This document shows, piece by piece, positions 1 through 6,171 of a stretch of DNA of 8,001 nt (position 1 is the first letter of the stretch; each line of letters starts with the position of its first letter). The notes beneath the pieces are model-generated. The model saw only the letters and a list, made by a program, of their open reading frames with translations, was not told the origin of the DNA and made no database searches. The stretch lies in NCBI GenBank assembly GCA_947502965.1, contig CANNCG010000041.1, positions 1 through 8,001 on the forward strand. The letters run 5' to 3'. This DNA is from a bacterium. GTDB lineage: Bacteria > Margulisbacteria > Marinamargulisbacteria > SXXA01. Position numbers and translations under genes: made by a program.

Positions 1-49
1 TACAGCCTCTGGACAGGCCCTCCCTCTAACTTCCATTCCGCTAACCTGT

Positions 50-92
50 CTAGAATCTTCGACCCGCTGCGCGGGCAGCTGCGCTGTTCTAG
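50..92. repeat. Small inverted-repeat structure just downstream of lnt
   Basis: A CTAGAA/TTCTAG pair (50-55 and 87-92) encloses a tight GC hairpin, CCCGC-TGC-GCGGG (63-75). It begins about ten bases after the lnt stop codon. No run of T follows on the minus strand, so it is not a convincing intrinsic terminator. It may be a weak transcript-end structure, a fragment of a palindromic repeat, or chance in a GC-rich patch. An open frame continues past it to the window edge, which leaves open whether transcription continues. Confidence 0.3.
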
Positions 93-102
93 TCAGATCG
101 CT

Positions 103-1608
103 TCATTTCAGTTTTCTGCACTTTTTTCTGGGGTCAAAAACCCCAGGTGTTGCACTTAGAACTTGAACGTGGGCTGTGTATATACCGCAATAGGTGAGTA
201 ATAAAATCCCCAAAAACCATTCGCTATATTTTGCGTAGGGTGTAAGGCTTGTGTGCAGTGGGATGGCGCCGATGAGTACGGCCTCTTGGTGCGCCTCTGC
301 GCGTGCTTTGCATTGCCCGTTAGGTAAAATCAAGGCAGAAATACCGCTTGTTGTTGCGAAAATAATACTGCGCTGATACTCCATGGCCCGAAACCTTAGA
401 ATATCCAGATGTTTGGCGGAGGCACTGCTGCGTCCATACCACCCATGGTTGCCGCTGATGACAAACCCTTGGCTGCCAGAATGTACTTGAGAACGAAAAT
501 GAGCACCATAAATGGATTCCAAGCAGATGGCACCAGAAAAATAATTTGAAAATATGATTTTAGGTGGGGGGCCTGCACTGTATTCTGCGCCTGGGATCAG
601 ATTTTTTAAACCCAATTTTTGAAACCATGCCTTGAGTGGCCAATATTCCCCAAAGGGAACCAAACGGTGTTTTTGGTAACGTTCTTTTATGCCTGCCTGC
701 TGTGTTGTCAGCACAATGCTGTTGTAAAATTTCTCCTTTTCCCATAGGGGTGTTCCCCATAAGAGAACGGTGTTGGGTGGGAGTAGTGCGTGTAGTTGGG
801 ACATAAATCTAGGATTCTGGGTATTTAGTTGTGGGGTAATGGTTTCTGGCCATACGATGAGGGTTGCACCTTTCTGAATAGCTTTTTTTGTTTCTCTCAG
901 ATAGAAGTCTTGAATGTTTTGACTGTTACTGGGAGTGAGTTTGGACTGTTGGGAATGGATACCTTGTATACTGCCGGCTATGACCTGTTTTCCTGCGACT
1001 GGGGGTGAGATGAGATAGCTGCCTATGAGGAGTGACAGCAATAGGCCTATCGCCAGTTTTGGTGCGGTGAGGATTCTTTTGTAGGTGATACTGGCAATCA
1101 CGGTGGAAAGTAAAATCACAATAAAACTGACTCCAGAGACACCCGTCCAGCTGGCCAGTCGCGCAAAGCTACTTTCTGTTTGACTATAGCCCAATATACC
1201 CCCAGGGCTGCCAATCGGTCCAAACTGCCGTAAGGCTTCTGTCAGGACAAATGCAGAGGACATTCCCACTGCGTATAAAGAATCTCTTTTGTGTCTCAAA
1301 AAATAAGCAAGAGCACCAAATAAGGCATAGAAAGAGGCTAGGTACAGACTATAGAGGCTCCATAGTCCTATAATTCCCCAAATGGGGCCAAACTGAGATA
1401 GCTCCCATATCCATGCATGGAAACCGCCCATGAATACAAGCCCAAAAGAAAATCCCAATCCAATGCTGTGGCGTAAATTGGGGGCTTTTTGGAGTGTCCA
1501 AAGAAAGGGCAGTATCCCCACCCATGCCATCCACGAGAACGCTATGGGGGGGAAGGCCATGAGGACAAGCACCCCAGACAGTAGGGCTAAAAAATACTGA
1601 CGCGCCAT
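103..1608 (-). CDS. lnt: Apolipoprotein N-acyltransferase (Lnt)
   Basis: Lnt is the last enzyme of bacterial lipoprotein maturation. It sits in the inner membrane and moves an acyl chain from a phospholipid to the free amino group of the diacylglyceryl-cysteine of apolipoproteins. The 501-residue product has the family's usual length and order: an N-terminal block of hydrophobic helices (about 5-35, 45-70, 76-104, 155-175, 185-202), a nitrilase-like domain (about 208-455) and one C-terminal helix (about 464-481). The expected catalytic triad is visible: Glu255 in IVWPE, Lys313 in YQKHRLVPFGE and Cys362 in GAICLES. The supporting Glu321 (PFGE), Glu364 and the SGNHGWYG segment are also present. 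The ATG at 1608 lies inside the 3' end of the preceding lipoprotein gene (22-base overlap) with no clear Shine-Dalgarno sequence, which suggests translational coupling. The family call is very secure; the exact start is slightly less so, since Met17 is an alternative that would remove much of the first helix. Confidence 0.96.
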   Translation of the reverse strand: MARQYFLALLSGVLVLMAFPPIAFSWMAWVGILPFLWTLQKAPNLRHSIGLGFSFGLVFMGGFHAWIWELSQFGPIWGIIGLWSLYSLYLASFYALFGALAYFLRHKRDSLYAVGMSSAFVLTEALRQFGPIGSPGGILGYSQTESSFARLASWTGVSGVSFIVILLSTVIASITYKRILTAPKLAIGLLLSLLIGSYLISPPVAGKQVIAGSIQGIHSQQSKLTPSNSQNIQDFYLRETKKAIQKGATLIVWPETITPQLNTQNPRFMSQLHALLPPNTVLLWGTPLWEKEKFYNSIVLTTQQAGIKERYQKHRLVPFGEYWPLKAWFQKLGLKNLIPGAEYSAGPPPKIIFSNYFSGAICLESIYGAHFRSQVHSGSQGFVISGNHGWYGRSSASAKHLDILRFRAMEYQRSIIFATTSGISALILPNGQCKARAEAHQEAVLIGAIPLHTSLTPYAKYSEWFLGILLLTYCGIYTAHVQVLSATPGVFDPRKKCRKLK

Positions 1609-2303
1609 GCTTGTATGTCGGAGGCGGCGGGAAGACGCTCATCAATGCTTTCTTGCCCAGGGAGCTTTTGTATTTCTTGCCCTGCGCGCAGTTGGATGGC
1701 AATCGGTGTGAGCAATATATCTTGGAAATAACCACTTTTACCTTGAGCGGTACCATTATGACGGGTGGTCATCATGGTGATATAGAGGGTGTTTCCCGCT
1801 GTGGCACCGGTAATGTCCCCTATAAAAAAACTCATTTTCAGGGTGCTGGTACTGGCGTTAAAATTATGACTGATTTGGAACGTGGTATCGGGTGCGATGC
1901 TGGTATTGTCGGTGGTTGTTGCGGGAAACCCTGTGTTGCCAGACGTGTAAAAAGAGGGCCCTCCGAGTTGACAAAGAATATAGTCTGACCAGCTGCTAAA
2001 GTAATTGGCATAGTAGGTCTCAAGGGGAAAGTTGAGTCTGAGCAGAGAGGTGTCCATCGTTTGTCCTGGTAGGGGGAAGTAGGGTTGGTCAGACCCAGAT
2101 GGCGTGATGGGTGGGGCTGTGGTGCTAAAGGCAATGACGAGATAGTCGCTGGGCGATAAAGGGCCACGTAGGGCCACCTCGATATCCATTTGTAAGAGCT
2201 CACTTTTGTTGGTCACAGTTCGCGCACAACCTGTCAACATGAGGAGGGCACACAATACGCCTATACCCGTTCCAAGATGAAATCGGGACCGGATGCCCTT
2301 CAT
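1587..2303 (-). CDS. Orphan lipoprotein with type II signal peptide
   Basis: I do not recognise the mature domain. The 238-residue product has a textbook lipoprotein signal: basic start (MKGIRSR), hydrophobic core and lipobox LTGC, with Cys26 as the lipidated residue. Ala follows the Cys, and there is no Asp at +2, so outer-membrane sorting by the Lol system is the default expectation. The mature part (27-238) is rich in Ser, Thr, Pro and aromatics with alternating hydrophobic stretches, suggesting a beta-rich extracytoplasmic domain. A Thr-rich stretch lies at about 128-140. One further cysteine occurs at 111. The frame stays open for 143 more codons upstream, but that part is an out-of-frame reading of the protease gene. 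I chose the ATG at 2303 because its first bases overlap the protease stop (ATGA) and because the signal peptide starts there. The 3' end overlaps lnt by 22 bases. Lnt is expected to N-acylate this protein, as it does lipoproteins generally. Confidence 0.85.
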   Translation of the reverse strand: MKGIRSRFHLGTGIGVLCALLMLTGCARTVTNKSELLQMDIEVALRGPLSPSDYLVIAFSTTAPPITPSGSDQPYFPLPGQTMDTSLLRLNFPLETYYANYFSSWSDYILCQLGGPSFYTSGNTGFPATTTDNTSIAPDTTFQISHNFNASTSTLKMSFFIGDITGATAGNTLYITMMTTRHNGTAQGKSGYFQDILLTPIAIQLRAGQEIQKLPGQESIDERLPAASDIQAWRVSIF

Positions 2304-3724
2304 ATGAGCCAGCGCCATATTCCTTCGACAAGACGCCATGGCAATAACAATACAGAGACCCAGATGTCTTCCTGCTTGACGGATGTTGGGGTGATTTTTT
2401 CTGCCTGCCATCCCGAAGCCAGGATCTGGGACTCGGGAAGAACGTTGAGGGTTTTGAAGAGTGTTTCTGGATTGAGGATGCCATAGCCGGTGTAAGGGTT
2501 TTTCTGAGGATGAACAATGGGGTCTGCGGCCATGAGGAGATGGGTATAAAGTTCGTCTTTGGTGAGCGTTGGGTGTGCGGACATCATGCGGGCAATGGTG
2601 CCTGTCATGATAGCCGCGCTTTGAGAGGTTCCTGATTTTGTTCCGTAGGTGTTGTTGGGCAAGGTGCTTAGAATATCCACGCCAAAGGCCACAAATTGGG
2701 TATGCTCGCCGTAGCTGGAAAAACTGGCCCATTCACCGGTACTACTGACAGCGCCAACCGAAATGACGCCTGGAATGCCGGCAGGAAATTCTAGACGTGA
2801 GGAACCGGAATTTCCCATAGCGGCCACAATGATAATGCCCTGTGACAAGGCGTCATCTATGGCATCGCGTAAGACGGTGTTTGCCAGGTAATAGCCCCAA
2901 GCACACACAATAATATCAACCTGTTTTTCAATGGCATATCGAATGGCCAGTGCGGCGTCCAATTGATTGCCGGCACCGGTGTCGGAGGTGAATCTAAGGT
3001 TGAGGAGCTGGACAGACGGGTGTAGGCCTGCAATCCCCGTTTTATTATGAACCCCTGCGCCGATAATTCCCGCAATATGGGTCCCATGTCCGGCGCCATC
3101 TTTGGGGTTTGGGCTGCCATCGCCTTTGTAGGCCCCATAAAAGTTGTATCCCCAAATATCATCGATAAGCCCGTTGCTATCATCGTCTATCCCGTTGGCC
3201 GATTCGGCGGTGTTTTTCCAGATATTTCCAAACAAATCTTCGTGCGCATAGTCAATGCCGGAATCAATCACAGCGACTTTTATGGAACGTTTGATGGGCA
3301 TATGCAACATAAAGTTGAGCATGGTGTCGATCATTTGAGATTGGTATGTATACCGGGGATCGTTGGGGATGTCTGACGTGTCTGAAAAAAGGGTGAGGGG
3401 CTGTAATTTTTCTGCCCATTCGACGGTAGGTAGTGCCTGTAGTGTTGTCCTGGCCTGGTCTGCATTTTCCAATACTTGGATGACCATGAGCGCATCGGGT
3501 TCTTCTATGATTCCAGATAGGCTACGCTGCGCAGGCCTGGCCATGGGAATACTTCGCAATACCTGTGTTTGGTATTGGGCAAGTGTTTTACCCAATTGGT
3601 CCTGGGCGAGTATGCCAAAGCCTACTTGTCGACGGGTTTTGACAAGGAGAATCTGGGATTCTGCTTGGAGCGGTATGCCCATCAGTATCCCGATTAGGAA
3701 GAAAGCGTAAAAACGTGGCATCAT
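2300..3724 (-). CDS. Secreted subtilisin-family (S8) serine protease with C-terminal hydrophobic tail
   Basis: A subtilase that should act in the periplasm or at the cell surface. Numbered from the ATG at 3724 (474 residues), residues 1-21 form a signal peptide ending LQA. About 23-117 resemble a subtilase propeptide, and the peptidase domain follows. The catalytic triad is intact: Asp154 in VAVIDSGID, His213 in GHGTH and Ser367 in SGTSQSAA, with Asn305 of GNSG as the oxyanion residue. An acidic loop (177-189, NGIDDD..NGLIDD) is typical of extracellular subtilases and probably binds calcium. The last 20 residues (455-474) are hydrophobic and Trp-rich and could hold the protein at a membrane. 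A GTG at 3823 overlaps the upstream stop (GTGA) and would add 33 residues before the signal peptide. I prefer 3724 because it places the signal peptide at the N terminus, though neither start has a good Shine-Dalgarno. The stop overlaps the lipoprotein start by four bases. The family is certain; the substrate is unknown. Confidence 0.92.
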   Translation of the reverse strand: MMPRFYAFFLIGILMGIPLQAESQILLVKTRRQVGFGILAQDQLGKTLAQYQTQVLRSIPMARPAQRSLSGIIEEPDALMVIQVLENADQARTTLQALPTVEWAEKLQPLTLFSDTSDIPNDPRYTYQSQMIDTMLNFMLHMPIKRSIKVAVIDSGIDYAHEDLFGNIWKNTAESANGIDDDSNGLIDDIWGYNFYGAYKGDGSPNPKDGAGHGTHIAGIIGAGVHNKTGIAGLHPSVQLLNLRFTSDTGAGNQLDAALAIRYAIEKQVDIIVCAWGYYLANTVLRDAIDDALSQGIIIVAAMGNSGSSRLEFPAGIPGVISVGAVSSTGEWASFSSYGEHTQFVAFGVDILSTLPNNTYGTKSGTSQSAAIMTGTIARMMSAHPTLTKDELYTHLLMAADPIVHPQKNPYTGYGILNPETLFKTLNVLPESQILASGWQAEKITPTSVKQEDIWVSVLLLPWRLVEGIWRWLI

Positions 3725-3819
3725 GTGGTGGTGTGGAAAATTCTTATGTTGCTTAGTAGGGCCGCCAGTGACTGTTTTGTTTTGGGATGCGGATAGAACC
3801 GGAACAGGGACCCATAGTA

Positions 3820-5502
3820 TCACTCTGGGTAGAGCTGCTTCAAACGCTTCAGAATAGCGTCGGATTTGTCATGATGCCCCATTTGGGAGTAGATAATAGC
3901 GGCATAGCGTAAAAGGGACTGATGGTAAGGATATTTTTGTAAGGCGTCCTCTGCAAGCGGCAATGCCGTTTTCCACTGGTTGTCCATCAATAAGAGTCTC
4001 ATGGCATTGGCGTAGGCCAATTCATAGTGGCTACCCATGATGCTACGGCGATAATAGTCCAATGCCAGAGACCTATTGTTTTCGTGTTCTGCAATCACGC
4101 CCAAATTGTTGAGGGCGGTGCCATAGCCATTATTTCCTGGTGTTACCAAGACCGATTTTTGAAAGGATTTTTTAGCTTCTGAAAAATTTTGGTTCCGGTA
4201 ATGAAGTACCCCCAAATTATTGTGTAATAAAAAACTCCTGGGTTCTATCTCAACATCATGACTATACAGACGCATGGGGTCTGTCCAGTCCAGATTTCGT
4301 ATATAGGTAAGGCTCATGAGTGTGACCACCGCCACCCCAAAACAAGCGTGAACTAGCCATTTTGGGGTGTTGCGAAAGCGGTGAGAGAGGCCGGCCACAA
4401 TAAGCGTTAAAGTGGCTATGAGCGAAAACGAAAACCAATGCTCACGAACGGTTGCCGTGAGGGGAATAACTTGTAAAACGGGCCCCAATCCAAAGCCAAT
4501 CCAAGCCAGCAAGAAAAGATACATAGGGCTGCGTACCCATCGCCATAGTATGGCTAAAACAAGCATCAATAGGGGTAGGCCTATCCATAAATAGGGATTT
4601 AAAATATCCGTGACAACATGTAAATAGTCCATATGCAGGGGGTACGGCAAAAAAGTAAGACGAAAATAGGTCCAGAGAATATACGGAAGCGTGAGAACCC
4701 GTTCATAAAAAGACGCAAAGGAAATGGGGGATAAAGGCATGCTATGGGGGTCGCCCAAGGCCATGATGCGATAGCCAATATAGACCAAATTGCCGACAAG
4801 TGTTGGGAGTGCGGCGGTCCAATAGCGCCAGTTCTGAGGACCCTTTGGCAGCACAATCCATAACAGACTCATGACAAAAGGCAGTGCGATTGCGTTTTCT
4901 TTGGAGAGGATGGCGAGTAGGGTGCTGATCCAGACGAGCAGAATTGCCCATGTGCGGCCTTTGGAGGCGTGGACTACACCACAGAGTGCCAGGAGTGCGA
5001 ATACTAGGAATAAAACATCGCCACGCCCAGAAATGTAGGTCACGACTTCGATGTTGAGTGGGTGCATGGCAAAGAGTAGGGTAATTGCCAAGCACGTATA
5101 GCGTGAGAACCCAGAGGGGGTAAGGGTCGACACATCGCCGACTGTTGGATAGGGCAATAAACGTAAGAAATAAAACAACAAGGCGCAGCTGAGTGCAAAG
5201 TAGAGCCAGCTCATGGTGTGGAACCCTGAGGCATCCAATCCAAAAAGCTGGTAATCCAAAATATAGCTTAAGGTTTGAATAGGTCTGAAAAAGTCTTGGG
5301 CAGAAGCGGCATGGCCAAAGGCCGATGCTTCAAAAATTTGGGGAATGTGTACGGGGGATCGGATGAGCGGGTTTCCGACTACCATCACCTCGTCGTCCCA
5401 TACAAATGGCGCATTAAACGTGGGAAGATAGGCTATGAAAAGAAAAAAAAGACAAAAAAAGCCTGCAATAATCCCTTTTTGCGTCACGAAAAATCGCGGC
5501 AT
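3820..5502 (-). CDS. TMTC-like multi-spanning membrane protein with C-terminal TPRs; probable GT-C glycosyltransferase
   Basis: The 560-residue product has about eleven predicted membrane helices over residues 11-400, then a soluble tail of tetratricopeptide repeats (about 424-457, 463-491, 495-525 and 529-559). The membrane part matches the pattern of TMTC-type proteins (DUF1736 region). It has an acidic pair after the first helix (VWDDE, Asp36/Asp37), FFRP at 71-74, a conserved MHPLN..VV.YISGRGDVL block (146-163), SKENA (200-204) and a REHWFSFS element (353-360) resembling the family's ER-LY-PS motif. Eukaryotic TMTCs are O-mannosyltransferases using lipid-linked sugars. In bacteria the role is inferred: sugar transfer to an envelope protein, with the TPRs binding the acceptor. 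The ATG at 5502 directly follows the TAA of the upstream small gene, with a modest AGG five bases before it, so expression is probably coupled. T-runs of eight and seven bases in the first-helix codons are potential slippage sites. The architecture is secure, the enzymatic role moderate, and the acceptor unknown. Confidence 0.8.
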   Translation of the reverse strand: MPRFFVTQKGIIAGFFCLFFLFIAYLPTFNAPFVWDDEVMVVGNPLIRSPVHIPQIFEASAFGHAASAQDFFRPIQTLSYILDYQLFGLDASGFHTMSWLYFALSCALLFYFLRLLPYPTVGDVSTLTPSGFSRYTCLAITLLFAMHPLNIEVVTYISGRGDVLFLVFALLALCGVVHASKGRTWAILLVWISTLLAILSKENAIALPFVMSLLWIVLPKGPQNWRYWTAALPTLVGNLVYIGYRIMALGDPHSMPLSPISFASFYERVLTLPYILWTYFRLTFLPYPLHMDYLHVVTDILNPYLWIGLPLLMLVLAILWRWVRSPMYLFLLAWIGFGLGPVLQVIPLTATVREHWFSFSLIATLTLIVAGLSHRFRNTPKWLVHACFGVAVVTLMSLTYIRNLDWTDPMRLYSHDVEIEPRSFLLHNNLGVLHYRNQNFSEAKKSFQKSVLVTPGNNGYGTALNNLGVIAEHENNRSLALDYYRRSIMGSHYELAYANAMRLLLMDNQWKTALPLAEDALQKYPYHQSLLRYAAIIYSQMGHHDKSDAILKRLKQLYPE

Positions 5503-5739
5503 TTAGCCTGCCATTGGGGTGTTTTTAGAGGGACTGCCTGGTGGTAAAATCTCTACAATTTTTATCTCTGCAGGAGAAAAGGGCTGTCTCAATAAAATGG
5601 TGGACATGTCAACGATGGGCGATGATGACGCCTGAGACGTCGGGTCTGAGGATGTCTGACCCATGGGCGCGTAATAAAAGTTACGCTTTCCACCCCCAGA
5701 GAAATTGGAAGCCCCTTGGGTTCCACGTATTGATGACAT
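5503..5739 (-). CDS. Orphan 78-residue protein, first gene of the five-gene operon
   Basis: I do not recognise this protein. It is supported as a real gene by an almost ideal ribosome binding site, AAGGAGAT at 5753-5746, six bases before the ATG. Its TAA stop also abuts the start of the next gene. The product has no signal peptide or membrane helix. The N-terminal half is rich in Ser, Gly, Gln and Thr and probably disordered, with a short aromatic patch (RNFYYAPMGQ, 19-28) in it. The second half has one hydrophobic segment with beta-like alternation (about 43-65, including STILLRQPF and IKIVEILPPG) and ends in a Pro/Ser-rich tail. It could be a cytoplasmic partner or regulator of the membrane enzyme encoded next, or a short substrate. 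No function is assigned. A longer open frame of 94 codons overlaps in another register (5589-5873) but lacks a matching ribosome binding site. Confidence 0.72.
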   Translation of the reverse strand: MSSIRGTQGASNFSGGGKRNFYYAPMGQTSSDPTSQASSSPIVDMSTILLRQPFSPAEIKIVEILPPGSPSKNTPMAG

Positions 5740-5745
5740 TTAGGT

Positions 5746-5753
5746 ATCTCCTT
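5746..5753 (-). promoter_or_regulatory. Strong Shine-Dalgarno for the 78-residue gene
   Basis: AAGGAGAT on the minus strand, complementary to the 3' end of 16S rRNA over at least six bases and ending six bases before the ATG at 5739. It decides the reading frame here in favour of the 78-residue protein over the overlapping 94-codon frame. Confidence 0.8.
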
Positions 5754-5812
5754 GCCGGGTGAGTAGATGACCGCCCTATTTTGTGAACCCATGCGGGAAA
5801 GAATCTTTTCCG

Positions 5813-5836
5813 CTAGCCTAACCACTAATGGGCTAG
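5813..5836. repeat. Inverted repeat at the predicted transcription start of the five-gene operon
   Basis: CTAGCC (5813-5818) and GGCTAG (5831-5836) form a 6-bp inverted repeat with a 12-base spacer. It sits immediately downstream of the candidate -10 box at 5844-5849, so it would lie at about +1 to +25 of the transcript. That is a typical place for a repressor operator or a small leader hairpin. It is short, so chance is possible. Confidence 0.3.
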
Positions 5837-5843
5837 ACAAACA

Positions 5844-5873
5844 ATTATCGTACCAAAAACAAAATAATTGCAA
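5844..5873 (-). promoter_or_regulatory. Candidate sigma70 promoter of the five-gene operon
   Basis: On the minus strand, TTGCAA (5873-5868) and GATAAT (5849-5844) are separated by 18 bases of AT-rich DNA. Each hexamer has one or two differences from the consensus. Transcription would start near 5837 and give a leader of about 98 bases before the first ATG. No other pair of comparable quality is seen between the iron-sulfur carrier gene and this operon. Confidence 0.5.
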
Positions 5874-6053
5874 ACTATTTTTAAAAAAACATGTTCTGAT
5901 CTGGAATTTTTGGATTTTTGTGTCTATGGTGCCTGCGTGTGTTTTGTTGCATGTTGTACAAAATTGCCTGTTTTTTATAGAGGAACGACGTAATTTGTTT
6001 AGACACCAGATAGGCTTGCATCACTGTAAAGTGTGACGTTTTTGTCGTATTCT
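5874..6053. other. AT-rich intergenic DNA without a supported gene
   Basis: This is the middle of the 431-base gap between the iron-sulfur carrier gene and the small orphan gene. It is AT-rich with several A/T runs. An 89-codon plus-strand frame (5767-6036) crosses it, but that frame has no good ribosome binding site and looks like a by-product of base composition. I see no tRNA, riboswitch or recognisable small RNA. A TATAAA-like sequence near 5980 on the minus strand has no properly spaced -35 partner. Confidence 0.5.
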
Positions 6054-6171
6054 GCAGCAGCGTCCTTTGAGAGTCCCCCTTCTTTTTTGGCTTTTCTGAG
6101 AAAGAAGGGGGACTCTAATCGCTTGCTGCTGCCTGGCGTCAGCCAGGCCCTCATCGCGTACCGATGACGGC
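6054..6171. repeat. Cluster of three hairpins; probable extragenic palindromic repeat element
   Basis: Directly after the iron-sulfur carrier stop, three inverted repeats follow each other. (a) TCATCG/CGATGA (6151-6156 with 6162-6167), extended across one mismatch by GCC/GGC. (b) GCCTGGC-GTCA-GCCAGGC (6131-6148), a perfect 7-bp stem. (c) A long palindrome with a 16-bp perfect stem (6070-6085 with 6101-6116, loop 15 bases), flanked by an 8-base internal loop on each side and an outer GCAGCAGC/GCTGCTGC arm (6054-6061 with 6125-6132). Neither strand has a T-run after the long stem, so it is not a standard terminator. The size and mosaic structure resemble REP/MITE-type or palindromic elements that settle between genes. 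The stems could still protect the upstream transcript from 3' exonucleases. Only one copy is in the window, so its repeat status is inferred. Confidence 0.6.

Noticed and set aside
45..102. Possible tRNA because of a TTCGA-like motif
   Set aside because: No acceptor stem, anticodon arm or correct T-arm can be folded on either strand.
1611..1988. Plus-strand 125-codon frame opposite the lipoprotein
   Set aside because: Antisense to the coding sequence, no ribosome binding site, no signal or motif.
2304..2732. N-terminal 143 codons of the open frame leading into the lipoprotein
   Set aside because: These are an out-of-register reading of the protease gene, rich in Arg, His and Pro; the ATGA overlap and signal peptide fix the start at 2303.
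3047..3710. Two plus-strand frames (109 and 115 codons) opposite the protease
   Set aside because: They are antisense to a conserved catalytic domain and have no recognisable product.
5589..5873. Minus-strand 94-codon frame overlapping the 78-residue gene
   Set aside because: It has no ribosome binding site at its ATG, would start upstream of the predicted transcription start, and the strong AAGGAGAT serves the other frame.
5767..6036. Plus-strand 89-codon frame in the intergenic gap with a hydrophobic middle part
   Set aside because: Ribosome binding site is weak, the residues (Phe, Leu, Lys, Asn, Cys) follow AT-rich composition, and it runs across the promoter of the minus-strand operon.
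6070..6116. Intrinsic terminator for the fbaB-iron-sulfur carrier pair
   Set aside because: The 16-bp stem is strong but no T-run follows on either strand, and the 15-base loop is atypical.
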